A stretch of DNA of 5,047 nucleotides, from NCBI GenBank assembly GCA_028868455.1, contig JAGWUK010000284.1, positions 1 through 5,047 on the forward strand, written 5' to 3'. The DNA comes from Burkholderiales bacterium (GTDB lineage Bacteria > Pseudomonadota > Gammaproteobacteria > Burkholderiales > Burkholderiaceae_D). Shown one piece after another: positions 1-5,047 of the stretch. The stretch's first letter is position 1; the number at the start of each line of letters is the position of its first letter. The notes under the pieces are model-generated. The model searched no databases and was not told the DNA's origin. It worked only from the letters and a program-made list of their open reading frames with translations. A program made the position numbers and the translations under genes.

Positions 1-1
1 C

Positions 2-3000
2 ATATCTCGTTTGTTGCCGGGTGTCCTGGCGGTGTTGTTGTGTCTGCCAGCGCTGGCAGAAGAAGCCGATGCCAAATCGGAAGCCAAATCGGAAGTCAAA
101 AAATGGGATGTCAATCATCCGCCTGGTGAGGTCAGGACGGTGAATCTCGACACACGAACCGGCACCTGGATGAGCGTCGATGTCAGTCCGGATGGCAAGC
201 AAATCGTATTCGATCTGCTTGGTGATTTGTATACGCTGCCGATTGCGGGTGGTGAAGCAAAGGCTTTAACGCACTCAATCGCGTGGGAAATGCAGCCGCG
301 TTTTTCGCCAGACGGCAAACACATCGCGTTTATGTCCGATGCAGGTGGCGGCGATAATGTCTGGGTCATGAATGCCGATGGCAGCGACGCACATGCGGTC
401 AGCAAAGAGGATTTTCGATTATTGAATAATCCGGTCTGGCATCCGGGTGGGCAGTATATCGCCGCACGCAAACATTACAGCGGCACACGTTCTCTGGGTT
501 CTGGCGAAATCTGGCTGTATCACATCAGTGGCGGCGCTGGCGTGCAGTTGAACGAAAAACCGAATTGGCAAAAAGACCTGGGCGAGCCGGCGTTTTCGCC
601 AGACGGCCGTTATCTCTATTATTCGCAGGACACGACAGAAGGCACATCGTTCGACTATAACAAAGATTCGAACCAGCAGATTTATCAGATTTTTCGCAAG
701 GACCTGCAAGACGGCAAAGTCAAAGCCATTGTCAGTGGCCCGGGCGGCGCGGTGCGGCCTGTGCCTTCGCCAGACGGAAAATATCTGGCCTTTGTCAGAC
801 GCCTGCGCAACCAGTCAACCTTATTCCTGAAAGACCTGCAAACTGGTGTAGAGCGCGCAGCATGGCCGGAACTGGACCGTGACATGCAGGAAACCTGGGC
901 AATACACGGCGTGTACCCGGCTTTTGCCTGGATGCCAGGCAGCAAAGAAATCGTGGTGTGGGCCAAAGGTAAGATCTGGCGGCTTGATCCGTTCTCAGGC
1001 AAGGCCAGCGAGATTGCGTTTCATGTCAAGGACACGCGCGATGTGCATCCGGCTTTACGCTTTGCACATGAAGTCGCGCCGGATCAGTTCGATGTTCATC
1101 AGTTACGCTGGGTGAATGTGGCACCGCAAGGTGATCGCGTCGTGTACTCGGCGCTCGGCCATTTGTATGTGCGTGCTTTACCAGATGGCACTCCACATCG
1201 CTTGACGAAACAAAACGATCATTTCGAAAATTTTCCACGATTTTCGCGTGATGGCAGACAAGTCGTGTTCACGACCTGGAGCGATGAGAAATTAGGCAGC
1301 GTGCGCGTTCTGGATATGGCGTCGGGCAAGGAAACCGTGCTCAGCAAAGAGCCAGGAAAATACACGCAAGTTGCTATTTCGCCGGACGGTCAGCAGGTCG
1401 CTTTTGTCAAAGCCAAAGGCGGTTATCTGACGACGCCGTGGTATGGCATGGAGACAGGCGTTTTCATCGTCAAGGCCGACGGCACGTCTGCACCGCGTCT
1501 ATTGACAGACGAGGGCAGTGCGCCGCAGTTCGGTAAAGATCCGGACGCGCTGTACGTGAGTCGCACCAAATACACCAGCGAAGTCGACTGGACGACATCA
1601 CTGGTGCGCATTCCGCTGGACGGTAAGCCTGAGCAGGCAGTGGCGAAAAGCGAATTCGCCGGCGAGTTTGCACTCTCGCCAGACGGTGCTTGGCTGGCCT
1701 TCGGCGAACGGTTTCATGCCTATGTAACACCGTTGCCATTGGCAGGTAAGCCGATCACGATAGGGCAGAAAATGGATGCGCTGCCGGTCAGACAATTGGA
1801 TGTGAATGCAGGCCAATATCTGCATTGGTCGGGTGATAGCAAGAAAATTTATTTTGCGTTGGGCGATGAATTATTCAGCCGCGATTTGAAAGACGCATTC
1901 AGCTTTGTGCCTGGCGCGGCGAAGGCATTGCCAAAGTTCAGCGAAAATGGCGTAAAGATAGGATTTAGCCAGAAAGCCGATAAGCCGCACGGCGCGATCG
2001 TTATTTCAGGTGCAAAAATTGCGACAATGCGCGGCGATGAAGTGATCGAAGATGGCCGCATCGTGATTCAGGACAACCGCATTACGCAAATCGGCAAGGC
2101 TGCTGACATTGCGATTCCGTCTGGTGCGACGCAGATCGATGCAAAAGGCAAGACGATCTTGCCTGGCATCGTCGATGTGCACTGGCATGGCGGCATGGGG
2201 GAGAGCGGCATTATTCCGCAACAGAGCTGGATTGATTATGCGTCACTGGCGTTTGGTGTGACGACCTTGCATGATCCGTCCAACGATACCAATGAAATTT
2301 TCAGTCACAGCGAAATGCAGCGCGCCGGTGAGGTGGTCGCACCGCGTATCTTCTCAACCGGCACGATACTGTATGGCGCCAAAGGAAACTTCAGTGCCGT
2401 GGTGAATAATCTCGACGACGCGTTGACGCATTTGAAACGTCTGAAAGCAGCCGGTGCGATTTCAGTGAAAAGCTATAACCAGCCGCGCCGCGACCAGCGT
2501 CAGCAAATTCTCGAAGCCGCACGCGAAACCGGCATGATGGTAGTGCCGGAAGGCGGTTCGCTGTTTGAACACAATATGACCATGGTGATCGACGGGCATA
2601 CTGGCGTTGAGCACGCGCTGCCAGTCGCCAGAATTTATGACGACGTGACGCAATTGTGGTCGCAGACGCAGGTCGGCTATACGCCAACGCTGGGCGTTGC
2701 CTATGGAGGCCTGGATGGTGAACATTATTGGTACGCGCACACGGATGTCTGGAAGCATCCGCTGTTGTCCAAATACGTACCGCGTTCCATTCTGGTGCCG
2801 CGCAGCGTGCGACGCGAGATCGCGCCGGAAGAAGATTACAACGTCTTCCGCGCAGCCGAGATGGCAACCAAACTGCAAAACGCTGGCGTGCCGGTCAATC
2901 TGGGGGCACATGGTCAGCGCGAAGGGCTTGCTGCACATTGGGAATTGTGGTCGCTGGTGCGCGGTGGCATGACACCGATGCAAGCGCTACACAGTGCCAC

Positions 3001-3277
3001 CATCAACGGTGCCCGCTATCTGGGTCTGGACAAGGATATCGGTTCACTGGAGCCGGGCAAGCTCGCTGATCTGATGATCATTGATGGCGATGTGCTCAAC
3101 GATATCCGGAAATCCGATCGTGTCACGCAAGTCATGCTGAACGGTCGCCTGTACGATACCGCCAGCATGAATGAAATCGGCAAAACGCCGAAGGCGCGCC
3201 ATCCATTTTTCTTTGAAGGCATGCACGGTAACACGATGCCAGTCAGTGCTGGTGCATATACGCATGGTGGCGATTGA
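2..3277 (+). CDS. Exported TolB-like beta-propeller / amidohydrolase fusion protein, 5' end outside window
   Basis: This is a predicted periplasmic metal-dependent hydrolase; the substrate cannot be told from sequence. Residues are numbered from the TTG at 11. The reading frame stays open to the window edge and upstream codons add an Arg, so the real start is probably just outside; TTG 11 is the only internal alternative. Residues 1-16 form a Sec signal peptide core ending ALA, with cleavage before EEADA. Residues ~50-620 carry PD40/TolB-type propeller repeats of the xSPDGxxxxF kind, near residues 58, 98, 195, 252, 411, 456 and 555, with weaker ones between. From ~661 to ~1035 lies an amidohydrolase domain: beta-strand lead-in, LPGIVDVHWHGG with H724 and H726, K820 as likely bridging lysine, H868, and the closing GSLEPGKLADLMI segment. 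E847 and H967 sit where a His and an Asp are usual. The His-rich tail ends in tandem TGA TGA stops. PD40-amidohydrolase proteins are a known architecture. Family confidence is high; specific function is unknown. Confidence 0.93.
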   Translation: MSRLLPGVLAVLLCLPALAEEADAKSEAKSEVKKWDVNHPPGEVRTVNLDTRTGTWMSVDVSPDGKQIVFDLLGDLYTLPIAGGEAKALTHSIAWEMQPRFSPDGKHIAFMSDAGGGDNVWVMNADGSDAHAVSKEDFRLLNNPVWHPGGQYIAARKHYSGTRSLGSGEIWLYHISGGAGVQLNEKPNWQKDLGEPAFSPDGRYLYYSQDTTEGTSFDYNKDSNQQIYQIFRKDLQDGKVKAIVSGPGGAVRPVPSPDGKYLAFVRRLRNQSTLFLKDLQTGVERAAWPELDRDMQETWAIHGVYPAFAWMPGSKEIVVWAKGKIWRLDPFSGKASEIAFHVKDTRDVHPALRFAHEVAPDQFDVHQLRWVNVAPQGDRVVYSALGHLYVRALPDGTPHRLTKQNDHFENFPRFSRDGRQVVFTTWSDEKLGSVRVLDMASGKETVLSKEPGKYTQVAISPDGQQVAFVKAKGGYLTTPWYGMETGVFIVKADGTSAPRLLTDEGSAPQFGKDPDALYVSRTKYTSEVDWTTSLVRIPLDGKPEQAVAKSEFAGEFALSPDGAWLAFGERFHAYVTPLPLAGKPITIGQKMDALPVRQLDVNAGQYLHWSGDSKKIYFALGDELFSRDLKDAFSFVPGAAKALPKFSENGVKIGFSQKADKPHGAIVISGAKIATMRGDEVIEDGRIVIQDNRITQIGKAADIAIPSGATQIDAKGKTILPGIVDVHWHGGMGESGIIPQQSWIDYASLAFGVTTLHDPSNDTNEIFSHSEMQRAGEVVAPRIFSTGTILYGAKGNFSAVVNNLDDALTHLKRLKAAGAISVKSYNQPRRDQRQQILEAARETGMMVVPEGGSLFEHNMTMVIDGHTGVEHALPVARIYDDVTQLWSQTQVGYTPTLGVAYGGLDGEHYWYAHTDVWKHPLLSKYVPRSILVPRSVRREIAPEEDYNVFRAAEMATKLQNAGVPVNLGAHGQREGLAAHWELWSLVRGGMTPMQALHSATINGARYLGLDKDIGSLEPGKLADLMIIDGDVLNDIRKSDRVTQVMLNGRLYDTASMNEIGKTPKARHPFFFEGMHGNTMPVSAGAYTHGGD
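71..94 (+). repeat. 12-bp tandem duplication in linker after signal peptide
   Basis: The 12-mer GCCAAATCGGAA occurs twice in direct succession, at 71-82 and 83-94, and keeps the frame. It encodes AKSE AKSE, followed by a related VKK. It lies just after the predicted signal peptidase site, in a charged, low-complexity linker before the propeller. It is probably a slippage duplication tolerated in a flexible segment. Confidence 0.85.
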
Positions 3278-3293
3278 TGAATTATTGCTGATC

Positions 3294-3315
3294 TCCGATT
3301 GCACGATCGGATTTT
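3294..3315 (+). terminator. Weak hairpin with short T run after the amidohydrolase gene
   Basis: TCCGAT (3294-3299) pairs with ATCGGA (3306-3311) around a 6-nt loop, and TTTT follows at 3312-3315. Six base pairs and four T make a weak terminator at best. It lies 17 bp after the stop codon and 20 bp before a much better terminator, so it may be a helper, a 3'-end structure, or chance. Confidence 0.3.
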
Positions 3316-3330
3316 AATCATTGCAATGTG

Positions 3331-3361
3331 AACTCACCGGGAATGTTACGGTGAGTTTTTT
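3331..3361 (+). terminator. Rho-independent terminator of the amidohydrolase gene
   Basis: AACTCACCG (3331-3339) pairs perfectly with CGGTGAGTT (3349-3357), giving a 9-bp stem with a 9-nt loop. A run of six T (3356-3361) begins within the last stem pairs, the classic intrinsic terminator form for plus-strand transcription. The reverse strand has the same stem but TCACATTGC after it rather than a T run, so it should work poorly for the convergent minus-strand gene. Confidence 0.9.
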
Positions 3362-3385
3362 CATAGGAGAACGCCTGAGTAAAAT

Positions 3386-3898
3386 TTACCGTGCTGCCGG
3401 AATGGTTTTTAGTACGTCATCCAAGGCTATCTGGCCATTTTTATCGTGTGGAAATTCGCCGATCGCGGTGCCATTCAGGCTTTGAAAGCGTGCAGCGCTG
3501 AAGAATTGACGACCATCGATTTCTTTGAGCATCGACCAGTGCACATTTTTTCCATTGATTTGAAATAATGCATTTCGGGTGGAAAGTGGATAGGACGGTC
3601 TGCACCATTCCCCGGTTCGCTTGCTGAGTTTAAGGATAGTGTCGGCGACTTTCCCGGTCAGAACGTGATCAACGTGCAGTGTCGCTGTTTCGCAGCCGCA
3701 ATCGTTAGAGATGGTCAGCAACGTGGAACCATCAGGATTTTTTTGCGCGCCATTTAACTCGGGGCACTGCGCACTGCCCGCTGGCAATAACAAAATTGCG
3801 TCGACGTTACCGATCAATAGTATTTCTTCCGAGTGGGCACTGCCACTGAAAGTGACGAGCAGGAAAGTCAGGATAGTAGCGACGAGTGATGTATGCAT
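3386..3898 (-). CDS. Hypothetical secreted four-cysteine protein
   Basis: I do not recognise this 170-residue protein. Residues 1-23 look like a Sec signal peptide: a hydrophobic stretch from about 5 to 17, then GSAHS with likely cleavage before EEIL. The n-region lacks Lys or Arg, which is mildly unusual. The mature part has exactly four cysteines, C45, C67, C69 and C99, enough for two disulfides in the periplasm or outside. The stretch LHVDHVLTGKVADTILKL, followed by the C99 segment and an ALFQINGK strand, recalls small beta-rich secreted domains with a 'V-L-x-G' strand, but this is only a visual resemblance. The ATG at 3898 is the first start after an in-frame TAA at 3968-3970, with no ATG, GTG or TTG between. 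No purine-rich Shine-Dalgarno is visible; the upstream leader is C-rich (C7). It is monocistronic, convergent with the amidohydrolase gene and divergent from the aminotransferase gene. The coding call rests on length, the signal peptide and the Cys pattern. Confidence 0.8.
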   Translation of the reverse strand: MHTSLVATILTFLLVTFSGSAHSEEILLIGNVDAILLLPAGSAQCPELNGAQKNPDGSTLLTISNDCGCETATLHVDHVLTGKVADTILKLSKRTGEWCRPSYPLSTRNALFQINGKNVHWSMLKEIDGRQFFSAARFQSLNGTAIGEFPHDKNGQIALDDVLKTIPAAR

Positions 3899-4038
3899 AG
3901 AATGACTGGGAGCAGGGGGGGCATTAGGCGATGAGTGGGGCTGTGTTGTGAATGGGGAAATGCTTGCTTAGTGCAAACAATTAATTTTACCTTAATATTC
4001 ATTGCCTTTTTTGGTAGATATTTTGAAATTACATGAGG

Positions 4039-4067
4039 TGTATAAAGGCAGTTATTTTGTTTTGAAA
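4039..4067 (-). promoter_or_regulatory. Possible weak promoter for the secreted-protein gene
   Basis: Read on the minus strand, TTTCAA (4067-4062) and TATACA (4044-4039) are separated by 17 bp. They match the sigma-70 -35 box at 3 of 6 and the -10 box at 4 of 6. Transcription would start about 130 bp before the ATG. Another -10-like TAAAAT lies closer to the gene but has no matching -35. This is weak evidence in an AT-rich stretch. Confidence 0.15.
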
Positions 4068-4098
4068 TACGGGTTGCAGGCTGTCGACTTCATGCCAG

Positions 4099-4127
4099 TT
4101 GATGGAAATATCAGTATTAAATATGTT
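4099..4127 (+). promoter_or_regulatory. Candidate sigma-70 promoter for the aminotransferase gene
   Basis: TTGATG (4099-4104) and TATGTT (4122-4127) are 17 bp apart, each matching the consensus at 4 of 6. This would give a leader of about 245-250 nt carrying the repeats and hairpins described here. A competing pair, TTGATC (4130-4135) and TATTTT (4152-4157) with a 16-bp spacer, is about as good. I place the promoter somewhere in 4095-4160 with more confidence than either exact pair. Confidence 0.25.
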
Positions 4128-4153
4128 CATTGATCGTTGATAATTGGCGGATA

Positions 4154-4172
4154 TTTTGTGATGCCTGTGTGT
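4154..4172 (+). repeat. Direct repeat copy 1 (19 bp, imperfect)
   Basis: The 19-mer TTTTGTGATGCCTGTGTGT matches the copy at 4277-4295 at 17 of 19 positions, with an unbroken 11-bp core TTTTGTGATGC and a second block GTGTGT. The copies have the same orientation and start 123 bp apart. This copy lies close to the candidate promoters, so an operator role is possible but unproven. Confidence 0.6.
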
Positions 4173-4194
4173 GCTGCGATTTTTCCGGTCCAAA

Positions 4195-4218
4195 GATGGT
4201 TTGTCGAACAAGACCATC
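4195..4218. other. Strong intergenic hairpin
   Basis: GATGGTTTGT (4195-4204) pairs with ACAA-ACCATC (4208-4211 and 4213-4218) around a CGA triloop, with one bulged G at 4212. This gives ten base pairs in 24 nt. No T tract follows on either strand, so it is not a standard terminator. It sits midway between the two direct-repeat copies and may be a leader structure, part of a small RNA, or a palindromic protein site. Confidence 0.55.
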
Positions 4219-4276
4219 ATGCACTTCGGCACAACAGATACAGTTGAGCCCCAGTAAAAACACCATGTGTATCCTG

Positions 4277-4295
4277 TTTTGTGATGCGAGTGTGT
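4277..4295 (+). repeat. Direct repeat copy 2 (19 bp, imperfect)
   Basis: TTTTGTGATGCGAGTGTGT is the second copy of the repeat at 4154-4172. It differs only at the two positions after the 11-bp core. It lies 87 bp before the aminotransferase start codon, and the hairpin-plus-T-run begins 18 bp beyond it. Confidence 0.6.
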
Positions 4296-4313
4296 CAAAA
4301 TGTCGCTTTATCG

Positions 4314-4361
4314 CATTCGCCCGGTTATTGATGCAATGGCATGGCGAATGTCGCATTTTTT
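4314..4361 (+). terminator. Terminator-like composite hairpin in the aminotransferase leader (possible attenuator)
   Basis: CATTCGCC (4314-4321) pairs perfectly with GGCGAATG (4343-4350), eight base pairs. Inside, ATGC (4331-4334) pairs with GCAT (4339-4342) around an AATG loop, so the inner helix stacks on the outer one and leaves 9 nt bulged on the left side. Five nt after the stem comes a run of six T (4356-4361), and the ribosome binding site follows 11 nt later. The 5-nt gap before the T run is longer than in efficient terminators, so it may act weakly, conditionally, or only as a leader structure. It could also end a small RNA made from the intergenic region. Confidence 0.4.
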
Positions 4362-4372
4362 AATAACTATCC

Positions 4373-4376
4373 GGAG
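4373..4376 (+). promoter_or_regulatory. Ribosome binding site of the aminotransferase gene
   Basis: GGAG at 4373-4376 is separated by 6 nt from the ATG at 4383. It supports this ATG as the start, which also matches the usual N-terminus of the family. Confidence 0.8.
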
Positions 4377-4382
4377 TCCACC

Positions 4383-5047
4383 ATGTTTCAGCACGTCGAA
4401 GCCTATCCTGGCGATCCTATTCTGTCTTTGAATGAAGCGTTCGGCAAAGATCCGCGCACGAACAAGATCAATCTGTCTATTGGGATTTATTTCGACGATA
4501 ACGGCAAAATCCCAATGTTGCCATCGGTACGTGCCGCTGAACAAAAGGTTGTCGCTGAAGCGGGCGCACGTCCTTATCTGCCAATGGAAGGTGCCGCGAA
4601 TTTCCGTGCAGCGGTTCAGCAATTGTTGTTTGGCGCCGATAGTGCTGCGTCCAAAGCGGGTCGCGTGGTGACGATCCAGACAGTTGGCTCCAGCGGTGGT
4701 TTGAAAGTCGGCGGCGATTTCATCAAACGTTATTTCCCTGAATCGACGATGCTGGTCAGCGACCCAACCTGGGACAATCATCGTGCAGTTTTCGAAGGTT
4801 GCGGCATGAAAGTGGCAACGTATCCGTACTACGATGCAGCAACAGGCGGATTGCGTTTTGATGCCATGCTGGAAGCTCTGAAAAATGCAGACAAGAAAAG
4901 CATCGTTTTATTGCATGCCTGCTGCCACAACCCGACCGGTGTTGATCTGAGCAAAGCACAATGGCAGCAACTGGTGCCAGTGCTGAAAGAGCGCGAATTG
5001 ATTCCTTTCCTGGATCTGGCGTATCAGGGGTACGGCGACGGTATTGA
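4383..5047 (+). CDS. tyrB: Class I aspartate/aromatic amino acid aminotransferase, 3' end outside window
   Basis: This is a cytoplasmic PLP-dependent transaminase. The family exchanges amino groups between aspartate, tyrosine or phenylalanine and 2-oxoglutarate, as the last step of aromatic amino acid synthesis and in aspartate metabolism. It starts MFQHVEAYPGDPILSLNEAF, the typical beginning of AspC/TyrB proteins. Visible family residues include Y65 in RPYLPMEG (phosphate contact from the partner subunit), W130 in SDPTWDNH (stacks on the PLP ring), N183 in CCHNPTG (PLP O3'), and D211 and Y214 in FLDLAYQGYG (pyridine nitrogen and O3'). These positions match E. coli AspC linear numbering with no net offset, so no indels are likely. 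KERELIPFLDLAYQG resembles E. coli TyrB more than AspC, which favours aromatic specificity, though both substrates are common. The window ends after 221 complete codons of an expected ~400, before the catalytic Schiff-base lysine. The leader carries a terminator-like hairpin. Family is near certain; the symbol is moderately so. Confidence 0.93.
   Translation, partial: MFQHVEAYPGDPILSLNEAFGKDPRTNKINLSIGIYFDDNGKIPMLPSVRAAEQKVVAEAGARPYLPMEGAANFRAAVQQLLFGADSAASKAGRVVTIQTVGSSGGLKVGGDFIKRYFPESTMLVSDPTWDNHRAVFEGCGMKVATYPYYDAATGGLRFDAMLEALKNADKKSIVLLHACCHNPTGVDLSKAQWQQLVPVLKERELIPFLDLAYQGYGDGI

Larger units (their letters stand above)
3899..4382. other. 484-bp AT-richer divergent intergenic region
   Basis: No convincing protein gene lies here. 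The short frames open on both strands lack ribosome binding sites and recognisable domains, and base composition turns distinctly AT-rich from about 3970 to 4160. The region separates two divergently transcribed genes, so it must hold both promoters. It also contains a direct-repeat pair, two hairpins and the aminotransferase ribosome binding site, listed separately. No tRNA-like fold or insertion-sequence end was seen. Confidence 0.7.

Noticed and set aside
11..58. Possible lipoprotein signal, because a Cys occurs in the hydrophobic segment (AVLLC).
   Set aside because: The residue before Cys is Leu, not Gly, Ala or Ser, and a good ALA signal peptidase I site follows.
2391..2983. Long minus-strand frames of 158 and 173 codons inside the amidohydrolase gene.
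   Set aside because: They lie opposite a well-supported coding region with conserved motifs and look like antisense shadows of its codon pattern.
3331..3361. Terminator considered as fully bidirectional for the convergent gene pair.
   Set aside because: On the minus strand the stem is followed by TCACATTGC with no T run, so only plus-strand function is well supported.
4277..4300. TGTGATGCGAGTGTGTCA considered as a CRP-type operator.
   Set aside because: The left TGTGA half is present but the right half lacks TCACA, and the repeat is direct, not palindromic.
4029..4356. Two overlapping minus-strand frames of 79 and 89 codons in the intergenic region.
   Set aside because: Neither has a ribosome binding site or recognisable domain, they overlap each other in different frames, and composition looks non-coding.
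4265..4363. A 32-codon frame starting ATG at 4265 and ending with TAA inside the T run, containing four Phe, considered as an attenuator leader peptide.
   Set aside because: It has no Shine-Dalgarno, its Phe codons are scattered with no Tyr, and it runs through the whole hairpin instead of ending before it, unlike classic leader peptides.

Overview
The window looks like ordinary chromosome of a Gram-negative betaproteobacterium, probably Burkholderiales and perhaps Oxalobacteraceae. This is inferred from the TyrB-like aminotransferase sequence, the mid-range GC of the genes, and two exported proteins with Sec signal peptides. The assignment rests on recalled resemblance, not a search.

Layout: (1) Positions 2-3277, plus strand: a very long exported protein that joins an N-terminal TolB/PD40-type beta-propeller to a C-terminal metal-dependent amidohydrolase. 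Its true start probably lies a few codons before the window. (2) Positions 3278-3385: the convergent gap, with a weak hairpin and then a textbook rho-independent terminator for the amidohydrolase gene. (3) Positions 3386-3898, minus strand: a small secreted four-cysteine protein of unknown function. (4) Positions 3899-4382: a 484-bp AT-richer intergenic region shared by two divergent genes. It holds a 19-bp imperfect direct repeat (two copies 123 bp apart), a strong 10-bp hairpin, and a composite hairpin followed by six T just upstream of the next ribosome binding site. (5) Positions 4383-5047 and beyond, plus strand: the first 221 codons of a class I aspartate/aromatic aminotransferase (tyrB-like), cut by the window end before its PLP-binding lysine.

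The three genes do not form an operon. The first two converge and the last two diverge, so each has its own transcription. Nothing suggests a shared pathway. I see no mobile element, tRNA, rRNA, CRISPR array or defence system. The points most worth checking are the non-canonical metal-ligand pattern of the amidohydrolase and the structured, repeat-bearing leader in front of the aminotransferase gene.
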